Source of the DNA: JBKBKC01 sp046294265
GTDB lineage: Bacteria; Pseudomonadota; Alphaproteobacteria; Rhodobacterales; Rhodobacteraceae
Reading direction: 5' to 3'
DNA length: 64,000 bases
NCBI GenBank assembly: GCA_046294265.1
Contig: JBKBKC010000001.1
Span: 434,001-498,000 of the forward strand
A program made the position numbers and the translations under genes. Positions 56,638-64,000 of this stretch are shown here, in pieces (the stretch's first letter is position 1; every line of letters begins with the position of its first letter). The notes under the pieces were generated by a model. The model saw only the letters and a program-made list of their open reading frames with translations, did not search any database and was not told the origin of the DNA.

Positions 56638-58305
56638 CTATCCGGCCTGATACCGCCCCAGCCGCAGATCCTCGGCCACAGCCGCAGGGTCACGCTCTGC
56701 CACCGGGCCATAGCCGCCCCCCCCCGGCGTGCGCACCCGCACCCGGTCGCCGGGGCCCAGCGGGATGTCCTGCGCCTTGGACAGGTGTTCGGGCACGAAC
56801 ACCCGCCCGCCTTGCGTCACCTCCACCCGGTTCACCGCCCCGTCCTGCCCGCCCTGCGCACCCGGCGGCCCCACCCGCCCGTGGTCCATGACGAAAGACG
56901 CCCGCGCCGTGCCGCGCAGGATCTCCACCTCATAATCCAGACCGAACCCGCCCCGGTGCCGCCCCGCCCCCGCCGAGCCTTCGTGCAGCGCGTAGCGGCG
57001 GTAGAGCACGGGATATTTCTGCTCCATGATCTCCACCGGCGGGGCCTTGGAGATGCCGATGGTAGAGCATCCGTTGCTCAGCCCGTCATGGTCGGCATTT
57101 CCGCCATAGCCGCCGCCCGAGATCTGGTACATCACATAGTCGCGCCCGGTTTCGGGGTCATGCCCGCCCAGCGCGAAGTTCCCGCTGGTGCCCGCGGGCG
57201 CGGCGGTCACGGCGGTGGGGATCGCCTGCACGAGGGCGGCAAAGACCGCCTCGGCGATCCGCTGGCTGACCTCGGCCGCGCAGCCCGAGACGGGGCGGGG
57301 ATACTGCGCGTCCAGGAACGTGCCCTCGATCCCTGTCACCCGGATCGGCTCGAACGCGCCCGCCGACAGCGGCACGTCGGGAAAGATGTGGCGCACCGCC
57401 AGATAGACCGATGAGAGCGTGGTCGCCCGCACCGAATTCATCGGCCCCATGCAGGGCGGGGATGAGCCCGCGAAATCGCAGGTGATCCCGTCCGCCTCGC
57501 GCGTCAGGGTCAGCACGATGGTCAGGGGTTCGTTCACCACCCCGTCGCTGTCGAGAGAGGCCCGCGCCGCATAGCTGCCGGGCGGGATCGCCGCCAGCTC
57601 CGCCCGCATCTGGCGCGCGGCAAGATCGCGCATCGCGGCGATGGCATCGGTCACGGTGGCATCGCCGTACCGGTCCAGCAGCGCCCCAAGCCGATCCGCG
57701 CCCACCAGCAGCGCCGCGCGCTGCGCTTCCACATCGCCGATGCGCTGGTCGGAGATGCGGATGTTCGAGCGGATGATCGCCCAGATCTCGGGGTCGATCT
57801 GTCCCCGCTTGAACAGCTTGACGGGCGGCAGGCGCAGCCCTTCCTGTTCGGCGCTGATGGCGGAGGCGGAGAACCCGCCCGGCACCATGCCGCCCGTATC
57901 GGGCCAGTGGCCGGTATTGGACAGCCAGCAATAGATGGCACCCCCCCGCCAGACCGGCATGGCAAAGCGCACGTCCATCAGGTGGGTGCCGCCAAGGTAG
58001 GGGTCGTTGACGATGTAGATGTCGCCAGGCTCGGGCGGCAGCGTCTCGCCGCTGGCAATGCGCGCGATCAGGTGGCGGGTGGAAAACTGCATGGTGCCGG
58101 TGAACACCGGCAGGCCCCGCGCGCCCTGCGCGATCAGCGATCCGTCCACCGCGTCATAGATCCCGTCCGAGCGGTCGTCCGCCTCGGCGATCACCGGGGA
58201 AAAGGCGGCGCGGGAAAAGGTCAGGTCCATCTCGTCGCAGACCTGTTGCAGGCCCGCCTGGATGACGGCCAGCGTCACGGGATCGATGGCGGGTGCGGTG
58301 GTCAT
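56638..58305 (-). CDS. Hydantoinase B/oxoprolinase family protein
   Basis: 555-aa HyuB-type subunit. The N-terminus (PVTLAVIQAGLQQVCDEMDL TFSRAAFSPVIAEADDRSDG) and YIVNDPYLGGTHLMDVRFAM are family hallmarks, and GVVNEPLTIVLTLTREADGI TCDFAGSSPPCMGPMNSVRA follows. HyuB normally works with HyuA to open hydantoins or 5-oxoproline with ATP. No hyuA is adjacent: upstream is tsaD, whose stop overlaps this start by 4 bases, and downstream is a convergent gene. The substrate is unknown. Confidence 0.9.
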   Translation of the reverse strand: MTTAPAIDPVTLAVIQAGLQQVCDEMDLTFSRAAFSPVIAEADDRSDGIYDAVDGSLIAQGARGLPVFTGTMQFSTRHLIARIASGETLPPEPGDIYIVNDPYLGGTHLMDVRFAMPVWRGGAIYCWLSNTGHWPDTGGMVPGGFSASAISAEQEGLRLPPVKLFKRGQIDPEIWAIIRSNIRISDQRIGDVEAQRAALLVGADRLGALLDRYGDATVTDAIAAMRDLAARQMRAELAAIPPGSYAARASLDSDGVVNEPLTIVLTLTREADGITCDFAGSSPPCMGPMNSVRATTLSSVYLAVRHIFPDVPLSAGAFEPIRVTGIEGTFLDAQYPRPVSGCAAEVSQRIAEAVFAALVQAIPTAVTAAPAGTSGNFALGGHDPETGRDYVMYQISGGGYGGNADHDGLSNGCSTIGISKAPPVEIMEQKYPVLYRRYALHEGSAGAGRHRGGFGLDYEVEILRGTARASFVMDHGRVGPPGAQGGQDGAVNRVEVTQGGRVFVPEHLSKAQDIPLGPGDRVRVRTPGGGGYGPVAERDPAAVAEDLRLGRYQAG

Positions 58306-59369
58306 GCCTTGGCCCCTTTCCTGCCGCTGCCCAGAAGGGGCGCGGAATGATCGTCCAGCGGCCAGCGGGGCCGGGCGGACAGTGTCATGTCATCCCGCCC
58401 GCCCGCGCGGAACCGCTCGATCCCCGCCCAGGCGATCATGGCCGCATTGTCGGTGCAAAGCGCCAGCGGGGGCGCGTGAAAGCTGACACCCGCGCGGTCG
58501 CAGGTCTCGCGCAGGGCGGCGCGCAGCATCGCATTGGCGGCCACCCCGCCCGCCACGGCGAAGGCGGGCACCTCGGCCACCTGCAGCGCGCGGCGCGTTT
58601 TCTCGGCCAGCACATCGGCCACCGCCGCCTGAAAGCCTGCACAAAGGTCGACGCGCACCTGACGCCGCAGCCCGCCCTGTGCGGCCACCTCGGCATCGCG
58701 CAGGCGCAGGACGGCGGTTTTCAGGCCCGAAAAGCTCAGATCGCAGCCGGGCCGGTCAAGGAGCGGCCGCGGCAGGCGGAACCGGGCGGGATCGCCGCTG
58801 CGCGCCTCGGACTCCACCGCCGGGCCGCCCGGTTGGGGCAGGCCCAGAACCTTTGCCACCTTGTCGAAGGCCTCGCCTGGCGCGTCGTCGATGGACCCGC
58901 CCAGCCGGGTAAAGTCCTGCGGCCCTGCAACCCGCAGGAACTGGCAATGCCCGCCCGAGACCAGCAGCATCAGATAGGGAAAGGCCAGCCCCTCGGTCAG
59001 CCGGGGGGTCAGCGCGTGGCCCGCAAGGTGGTTCACCCCCACCAGCGGCAGGCCGGTGGCCGCCGCGATGCCCTTGGCCAGCATCACGCCCGACAGCACC
59101 CCGCCGATCAGCCCCGGACCCGCCGTCACCGCCACCGCATCCAGATCGCCCAGCCTTGAGCTCGCTTGCGCCAGCGCCGCCTCCACGCAATGGTCGAGCC
59201 GTTCGACATGGGCGCGGGCCGCGATTTCAGGCACCACGCCCCCAAAGGCCGCGTGCAGGCCGGTCTGGCCCTCGACCACCGACGACAGGATCGTGCCATC
59301 GCCGCGCACCACCGCGGCTGCCGTGTCGTCACAACTGGATTCGATGCCGAGGACGGTGAGTGCGGTCAT
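58302..59369 (-). CDS. tsaD: tRNA threonylcarbamoyladenosine transferase TsaD
   Basis: 355-aa ASKHA-fold enzyme that makes t6A37 in tRNAs reading ANN codons, with TsaB/TsaE. VLGIESSCDDTAAAVVRGDG start; metal-binding His pair in VGVNHLAGHALTPRL; YLMLLVSGGHCQFLRVAGP; LSFSGLKTAVLRLRDAEVAA; GVAANAMLRAALR. Its stop overlaps HyuB's start (ATGA). It is divergent from hemD, with 46 bases between starts. Length is typical. Confidence 0.95.
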   Translation of the reverse strand: MTALTVLGIESSCDDTAAAVVRGDGTILSSVVEGQTGLHAAFGGVVPEIAARAHVERLDHCVEAALAQASSRLGDLDAVAVTAGPGLIGGVLSGVMLAKGIAAATGLPLVGVNHLAGHALTPRLTEGLAFPYLMLLVSGGHCQFLRVAGPQDFTRLGGSIDDAPGEAFDKVAKVLGLPQPGGPAVESEARSGDPARFRLPRPLLDRPGCDLSFSGLKTAVLRLRDAEVAAQGGLRRQVRVDLCAGFQAAVADVLAEKTRRALQVAEVPAFAVAGGVAANAMLRAALRETCDRAGVSFHAPPLALCTDNAAMIAWAGIERFRAGGRDDMTLSARPRWPLDDHSAPLLGSGRKGAKA

Positions 59370-59415
59370 GGGCCCAGATTGTCACGGATGCCGCTGCGAG
59401 GTAACACCCAAAACC

Positions 59416-60117
59416 ATGCACGCTCAACCCCGCCCTCCCGTCCTGCTGACCCGGCCCGCCGCGCAGTCGGCGCGGTTTGCGTCGCAGATGCAGGCGCGGT
59501 TCGGGCCGCTGGAGGTGGTGATCAGCCCGCTGATGGCCCCGGTGTTCCTGCGGCCCGATCTGCCTGCCGGTCCGTTTGACGCGGTGATCTTCACCTCGGA
59601 AACCGGGGTGGCGGCGGCGCGGGCGGCGGGCTGGGCGCTGCCCGGGCTGGCGGTCTGCGTGGGCGACCGCACGGCGGCGGCGGCGACCGAGGCGGGCTTT
59701 GCCGCGCGGTCCGCCGGGGGGGACGCAGAGGCGCTGGTGGCGATGCTGCGGGCGGGGTCGGGCGCGGGGCGGCTCTTGCACCTGCGGGCGGCCGAGGCGC
59801 GGGGGGATGTGGCGGCCCGGCTGACGGCGGCGGGTTTTCCGACGGATGAGGCGGCGGTCTATGACCAGCGGCCTGCGCCTTTGTCGGAGGCGGCGCGGGC
59901 CCTGCTGGCGGGGGATCGCGCGGTGGTGGTGCCGCTGTTCTCGCCCCGGTCGGCCGCGCTGCTGGCCGTGGCGGCGCGGGGATGCCCGGCCCCGCTCTGG
60001 GTCGCGGCCTTCAGCCCGGCGGTGGCGGCGGGGATCGCGGCGGCCCGGATGGTGGTGGCGGCGCGGCCCGAGGCCATAGCGCTTCTGGAGGCACTGGAGA
60101 TGTTCCTCGGTGGCTGA
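59416..60117 (+). CDS. hemD: Uroporphyrinogen-III synthase
   Basis: 233-aa enzyme inverting ring D while closing hydroxymethylbilane in heme and corrin synthesis. The two-lobe pattern is present: PPVLLTRPAAQSARFASQMQ at the N-terminus, FDAVIFTSETGVAAARAAG, LAVCVGDRTAAAATEAGF, and in the second half LLHLRAAEARGDVAARLTAA and VPLFSPRSAALLAVAARG. HemD is weakly conserved, but the context (tsaD-hemD-mitofilin-hemY) supports it. Start at 59416. Confidence 0.88.
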   Translation: MHAQPRPPVLLTRPAAQSARFASQMQARFGPLEVVISPLMAPVFLRPDLPAGPFDAVIFTSETGVAAARAAGWALPGLAVCVGDRTAAAATEAGFAARSAGGDAEALVAMLRAGSGAGRLLHLRAAEARGDVAARLTAAGFPTDEAAVYDQRPAPLSEAARALLAGDRAVVVPLFSPRSAALLAVAARGCPAPLWVAAFSPAVAAGIAAARMVVAARPEAIALLEALEMFLGG

Positions 60118-60218
60118 TGCCGCAGGCGGGGAACCGTGCTTGAGGGGCGGGCGTTCAGTCGCTAGGATTCACGCGACCTTCGGACGAGTCTGGCCGGGGG
60201 ATACGAGGGAGGCACGGC

Positions 60219-61718
60219 ATGGCGCAACCTAGAACCCCGAAATCGGGCAAGGCGCGGGATCCGGGCAAGGACCTGGACCCCGCCGGTGAAGAGGCCACGC
60301 AGGATCCGGGGCCTGCTGACGACACCAGGTTCGAACCGCAGGCGATGGGTGACGACCCGTCGCAGGTGACCGGACCGGATACCGACACGGCACCGCCAGA
60401 ACCCGCCGACCAAATGGCAGCGGACAGCCCGATGGCCGCCGACGCCCCGGACACATCCAGCCCCGTGCCGCAGGCGGAGGGCCCCTCGCCCGTCGTGGCC
60501 CCCGCCGAGGAGACAGCGCCGCACCCCGGCGTCTGGGTGAAGTCCGCGCCGCATGATGCGCCGCAGGCCCCCGAAGCCGAAACTCGCGAGGCGCCGCCTT
60601 TGCCACCACCTCCACCACCGGCGCCACGCCGCGCCTCGCCCATCCTGCCGGTGCTGGGCGGCATTGTTGCGGCCGCTATTGGCTTTGGTCTGGCGCAAGT
60701 GGTGCCGCAAGGCTGGCCGCTGGCCGGGATCGATGGGTTGCAGACGCGGGTCACCTCGCAAGAGGCAACCCTCGCCCGTCTGGGTGCCGAAATCGAGGCC
60801 ACCCGCGCCGCCATCCCTGCCATCCCCGTGATGCCCGAACCGCAGGCCCCTGACCTGTCGGGGATCGAGGCGCGGCTGGAGGCGCTGGAGGCCGCCCTGC
60901 GGGACCTCGCGGCGCGTCCTGTGCCCGCTGATCCTGCCGTGGCCCTGACCGCGCTGGAGGCACGGATCGCCACGCTGGAATCCCTGCCCCCGGGCGCGGG
61001 CGAAGGTGCCGACCCCGAGGCGCTGTCGGGCCTTTTGCGCGATCTGGCGTCGCTGCGCGCCGAGGTTGAGGGGCAGCGCGCGGCCCAGGCGCAGGCGCAG
61101 GCCGACATCGCGGCCATGGCCGAGGCGGCCCGCCGTGCGATGGCCGAGGCCGAGGCCGAAGCGGCCCGAAACCGTGCGGCTGCGGAGGCCGAGGCCGCGC
61201 GGCTTGCCGCCGAGGCCGAGGTGGTGGCGCGGGCCACGCTGTTGCGCGCGGCGGCGGCGCGGGTTCTGGCGGCGGTGGACAGTGGCGCATCCTTTGCGCA
61301 GCCGCTGGACGAACTGGTCGCGGGCGGGATCGCTGCGCCAGAGGTGCTGGCGCGCGCCTCGGGCGGGTTGCCCACGGTGCTGTCGCTGCAGGCCGGCTTT
61401 GCCGATCCGGCGCGTGCGGCGCTCGAGGCCGCGCTGCGCGCCGAGATGGGCAGCGAGCCGCTGGACCGTCTGGGCAGTTTCCTGCGCAGCGCCACGGGTG
61501 CGCGGTCACTGACCCCGCGCGAGGGCAGCGACCCCGATGCCGTGCTGTCGCGGGCCGAGGGGTATCTGCGGGCGGGCGATCTGGCGGCCGCGCTGGCCGA
61601 ACTGGAAGGTCTGCCCGAGGCGGGACAGGCGGAAATGGCCGCGTGGATGGCCGCCGCCCGGCTGCGGCTGGAGGCGGCAGAGGCCGCAAGGGCGCTGATG
61701 GCGCAGGTGGAGGGTTAG
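60219..61718 (+). CDS. Mitofilin family inner-membrane protein
   Basis: 499-aa protein of the alphaproteobacterial mitofilin (COG4223, Mic60-like) family, thought to shape intracytoplasmic membranes. A disordered Pro/Asp/Glu-rich N-terminus (1-140, with PLPPPPPPAPRRASP) precedes one membrane helix (ILPVLGGIVAAAIGFGLAQV). A long Ala/Glu coiled coil follows (about 180-335), then a C-terminal mitofilin-signature domain (SFLRSATGARSLTPREGSDP, AEGYLRAGDLAAALAELEGL). It is in one operon with hemY, whose ATG is one base after this stop. Confidence 0.9.
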   Translation: MAQPRTPKSGKARDPGKDLDPAGEEATQDPGPADDTRFEPQAMGDDPSQVTGPDTDTAPPEPADQMAADSPMAADAPDTSSPVPQAEGPSPVVAPAEETAPHPGVWVKSAPHDAPQAPEAETREAPPLPPPPPPAPRRASPILPVLGGIVAAAIGFGLAQVVPQGWPLAGIDGLQTRVTSQEATLARLGAEIEATRAAIPAIPVMPEPQAPDLSGIEARLEALEAALRDLAARPVPADPAVALTALEARIATLESLPPGAGEGADPEALSGLLRDLASLRAEVEGQRAAQAQAQADIAAMAEAARRAMAEAEAEAARNRAAAEAEAARLAAEAEVVARATLLRAAAARVLAAVDSGASFAQPLDELVAGGIAAPEVLARASGGLPTVLSLQAGFADPARAALEAALRAEMGSEPLDRLGSFLRSATGARSLTPREGSDPDAVLSRAEGYLRAGDLAAALAELEGLPEAGQAEMAAWMAAARLRLEAAEAARALMAQVEG

Positions 61719-61719
61719 C

Positions 61720-63174
61720 ATGCTGTGGCTCTTGCTCAAGGTTCTGTTGTTTGTTGCGGCCATTGCGGGGCTGACGCTGGGGGCGGGGCAGCTTTTGGAC
61801 ACCGGGGGTGCTGTCCGCATCGCGGCGGGGGGGTGGGAATTCACGCTGGGCCCGTTGCAGGCGGTGATCCTTGCGCTGATCCTGATCCTTGCGGTCTGGC
61901 TGGTGCTGCGCATCACCGGGCTGATCGTGGCCGTGTTGCGGTTCCTGACCGGAGATGAAACCGCGCTGAGCCGCTATTTCGACCGCAACCGCGAGCGCAA
62001 GGGCTATCAGGCGCTGGCCGAGGGGATGATGGCGCTGGCCTCGGGCGAGCCGCGCGTGGCGCTGTCGCGCGCGAGCCGGGCCGAGCGCTATCTGGCGCGC
62101 CCCGAACTGACCACGCTGCTGACCGCGCAGGCCGCCGAACTGGCGGGCGACAAGGCGCGGGCCGAAAGCGCCTACAAGACCCTGTTGGCGAACGACAAGA
62201 CGCGGTTCGTGGGCATCCGGGGGCTGTTGCGCCAGACACTGGCCGATGGCGATCTGCCGACCTCGCTGAAGCTGGCGGAAAAGGCCTTCGCGCTGAAGCC
62301 CCGCAACGAAGAGGTGCAGGACATCCTGCTGAAGCTGCAGGCCGACCAGTCCGACTGGAAGGGCGCCCGCACCACGCTGGGGGCCAAGCTGAAATCCGGT
62401 GCACTGCCGCGCGACGTGTTCCGCAGGCGCGATGCCGTGCTGGCGCTGCAAGAGGCGAAGGTTGTCTTTGACGAGACGAGCAGCATCGAGGCGCGCGAGG
62501 CCGCCATCGAGGCGAACCGTCTGTCGCCCGACCTTATCCCGGGCGCCGCGATGGCCGCGCGCAGCCTGATCGCGCGGGGCGACCGCAAGGCCGCGTCGCG
62601 GGTGTTGAAAAAGGCATGGGAGGTGCAGCCGCACCCCGACCTGGCCGCCGCCTTTGCCGAGATCGAGCCCGAGGAAACGCCCGCCGCGCGGCTCAAGCGG
62701 TTCAAATTGCTGACGGCGCGCCACCCCGACCATGACGAGACGCGGATGCTCTTGGCCGAGCTGAACCTGACGGCCGAGGATTTCCCCGAGGCGCGGCGTG
62801 CGTTGGCAGATGTGGTCACGCGCCACCCCACGCAGCGGGCGCTGGCGATCATGGCGGCCATCGAGCGGGGCGAGGGGGCGGACGACGCTGTGGTGCGCGG
62901 CTGGCTGACGCGGGCGCTGACCGCCCCGCGCGGGCCGCAATGGTGCTGCGACAAATGCCAGGCGATCCACGCGCAATGGGGCCCGATCTGCGAAAATTGC
63001 GGCGGGTTTGACACGCTGAGCTGGCGCGAGCCGCCCGAGGGCACGGGGCCGAGTGCCACGGGCACCGAGTTGTTGCCTCTGATCGTCGGCAAGCCGGAGA
63101 CCCCGGTGGTGGATGCGCCCGTGACAGAGGGCGAGGTGATCGAGGGTGGATTGCCCGACAGGGAGCCAAGATAG
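61720..63174 (+). CDS. hemY: HemY-like TPR membrane protein with C-terminal zinc ribbon
   Basis: 484-aa protein. Two N-terminal membrane helices (LWLLLKVLLFVAAIAGLTLG; VILALILILAVWLVLRITGL), the HemY_N segment, then TPR-like repeats (about 105-380). Near the C-terminus, WCCDKCQAIHAQWGPICENC GGFDTLSW forms a two-pair Cys ribbon like the rubredoxin-type metal site of LapB. 'HemY' here is the COG3898 TPR protein, not protoporphyrinogen oxidase. The last 50 residues are disordered. It follows the mitofilin gene directly. Confidence 0.88.
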   Translation: MLWLLLKVLLFVAAIAGLTLGAGQLLDTGGAVRIAAGGWEFTLGPLQAVILALILILAVWLVLRITGLIVAVLRFLTGDETALSRYFDRNRERKGYQALAEGMMALASGEPRVALSRASRAERYLARPELTTLLTAQAAELAGDKARAESAYKTLLANDKTRFVGIRGLLRQTLADGDLPTSLKLAEKAFALKPRNEEVQDILLKLQADQSDWKGARTTLGAKLKSGALPRDVFRRRDAVLALQEAKVVFDETSSIEAREAAIEANRLSPDLIPGAAMAARSLIARGDRKAASRVLKKAWEVQPHPDLAAAFAEIEPEETPAARLKRFKLLTARHPDHDETRMLLAELNLTAEDFPEARRALADVVTRHPTQRALAIMAAIERGEGADDAVVRGWLTRALTAPRGPQWCCDKCQAIHAQWGPICENCGGFDTLSWREPPEGTGPSATGTELLPLIVGKPETPVVDAPVTEGEVIEGGLPDREPR

Positions 63175-63218
63175 GGCTACTTACCACACGGATCGGGTGT
63201 TAATGAACCGCGTGGGTG

Positions 63219-63290
63219 GCAGCTATGGCTCAGCTGGCAGAGCACGTCATTCGTCATGCAGAGTCTGTGGCAGCACTCATAGCGGTTACG
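63219..63290 (+). tRNA. Degenerate tRNA-Thr (anticodon CGT) relic
   Basis: A tRNA-like string: acceptor GCAGCTA (63219-63225) pairs with TAGCGGT (63280-63286) at six of seven positions. The D arm GCTC-AGCTGGCA-GAGC is intact, and the loop TTCGTCA carries anticodon CGT. The anticodon stem (CGTCA/TGCAG) has two mismatches and the T arm is short and lacks TTCGA. It is probably not functional. It sits just upstream of the decayed integrase and looks like an old attachment site. Confidence 0.45.
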
Positions 63291-63400
63291 TCCACAAGCC
63301 ACTGAAAAACAAGGATCACCGTCAACATTCGTTTGTGTTTGATCCGGGTTGGAACGTATCGTCGGCCTTGCAGAAGTTCACGCTTTGCAAGGAACCAGCC

Positions 63401-64000
63401 ACGCCCCAGATTAAGTTCGCAGACGCGGCGGTCGCGAAATTCGAGGCCGACACAGCGACGTTGTTCACCGATCCAACGGTCAAAGGATCGCAGCTCGGCG
63501 TCACGCCGGGCGGCACCAAGACGTGATATCCCAACAATTAGGATTCGACGGCGCAGAAGGTCCGGCGCGTCAAACTCGGTCAGTGGGCGTCCAAGCGCAC
63601 TCACACGCGCTGGGCGAAGGATCAGATCGGCAAGGCGGCTCTCGATGTTCAGGAGGGCAAGGCGCGCACGAAGGCCGAGAGGGCCGCAGACCAGGCAGCG
63701 CTTGGCATCCCGACATTCCGCGAGGCTCTTGACCAATATATCGCGCACAGGACGAGCGACCGGGCCTCTGGCAAGGCGCGCATGATCGACCAGACCGTGA
63801 ACGACTACCGACTCGCCTTCGACAAGCATCTGGGGCGATGTTCTGGTTTCGGAACTGCCAGTCCCTGAGATCAACCAATACCTGAACGCGCTACAGCTCG
63901 AGCAGCCGCACGCGGCGCCCAGGGCTGGGTCGATTGCAGGCGCAGTGGATTGCAGGCGCAGTGGTTCGTTTCATCAATCGCCTCTGCGCCCTCTCCCTGC
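63401..64000 (+). pseudogene. Decayed tyrosine-type integrase, N-terminal part
   Basis: Reading with repairs gives an integrase start region (PQIKFADAAVAKFEADTATL, VKGSQLGVTPGGTKT), a basic linker (KVRRVKLGQW) and a SAM-like core-binding domain (ALGIPTFREALDQYIAHRTS, DQTVNDYRLAFDKHLGDVLV, PEINQYLNALQLEQPHA). Lesions: TGA at 63524-63526, where KTWY is expected; TAG at 63539-63541; an extra G in 63832-63835; and a 16-bp duplication at 63932-63963 after which VVRFINRLCALSL resumes. The apparent start codon is ACG. The catalytic domain lies beyond the window. It is clearly non-functional as written. Confidence 0.8.
63932..63963 (+). repeat. 16-bp tandem duplication inside the integrase relic
   Basis: GATTGCAGGCGCAGTG is repeated perfectly at 63932-63947 and 63948-63963. 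Removing one copy joins GSIAGAV in frame to VRFINRLCALSL, so the duplication itself caused a frameshift. Confidence 0.9.

Noticed and set aside
1..64000. CRISPR array or rRNA operon
   Set aside because: No regularly spaced direct repeats and no rRNA-like conserved stretches were seen anywhere in the window.

Overview
This window looks like chromosomal DNA of a high-GC alphaproteobacterium of the order Rhodobacterales (Rhodobacter/Paracoccus/Roseobacter relatives). The evidence is gene content and order: petP-petR, a PhyR/NepR/EcfG/PhyK general stress response (GSR) locus, an lptC-lptA-lptB-hpf-ptsN run, DUF2125 and mitofilin/HemY proteins, a DinB with an N-terminal Cys motif, strong G/C bias at third codon positions, and many 1-4 base stop/start overlaps. 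Most of it is ordinary core genome. No CRISPR array, rRNA operon or intact mobile element was seen.

Layout. 1-6.2 kb: isoprenoid genes (dxs fragment, ispA) with xseB and an HDAC-like deacetylase; petP-petR; ilvE; a small membrane protein and a DedA protein. 6.4-18.9 kb: proteostasis genes (clpB, dnaJ, dnaK, with sigma-32-like promoters before clpB and dnaK), mixed with an unrecognised helical protein, pyrF, an NfeD/SPFH membrane pair, dinB and a baeRF protein. 19-27.8 kb: cell-surface polysaccharide genes (export permease, PAP phosphatase cysQ, galU, two paralogous glycosyltransferases, a branching GlcNAc-transferase and a two-part sulfotransferase). CysQ would remove the PAP that sulfotransferases produce, so the group reads as synthesis of a sulfated glycan.

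27.8-35.4 kb is the most coherent part: a GSR island. phyR faces nepR-ecfG-phyK across a nearly perfect palindromic promoter in which each arm supplies a GGAAC -35 box for one direction and a CGTT -10 box for the other. The same GGAAC-N16/17-CGTT signature lies before an AI-2E-type exporter gene, csbD, a DUF2383 operon, and a roughly 100-nt intergenic segment with two strong hairpins and a T-run, which I propose is an undescribed GSR-controlled small RNA.

35.4-42.9 kb: ptsN, hpf, lptB/A/C, rnd, tRNA-Leu(CAG), a VanY-like peptidoglycan hydrolase overlapping a secreted partner gene (possible effector-immunity pair), a complex-I-associated NDUFA9-like protein and uppP. 43-50.6 kb: glutamate synthase, with gltD and gltB separated by three overlapping small genes. 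50.8-63.2 kb: DUF1269, a CysQ-like phosphatase, pmbA, DUF2125, SDR and enoyl-CoA hydratase genes, an orphan HyuB, tsaD, hemD, mitofilin and HemY.

From 63.2 kb to the end lies the decayed edge of an integrated element: a tRNA-Thr(CGT) relic followed by a tyrosine integrase carrying two stop codons, one frameshift and a 16-bp tandem duplication. A terminator-associated intergenic repeat recurs four times (2.5, 2.6, 11.8 and 56.6 kb).
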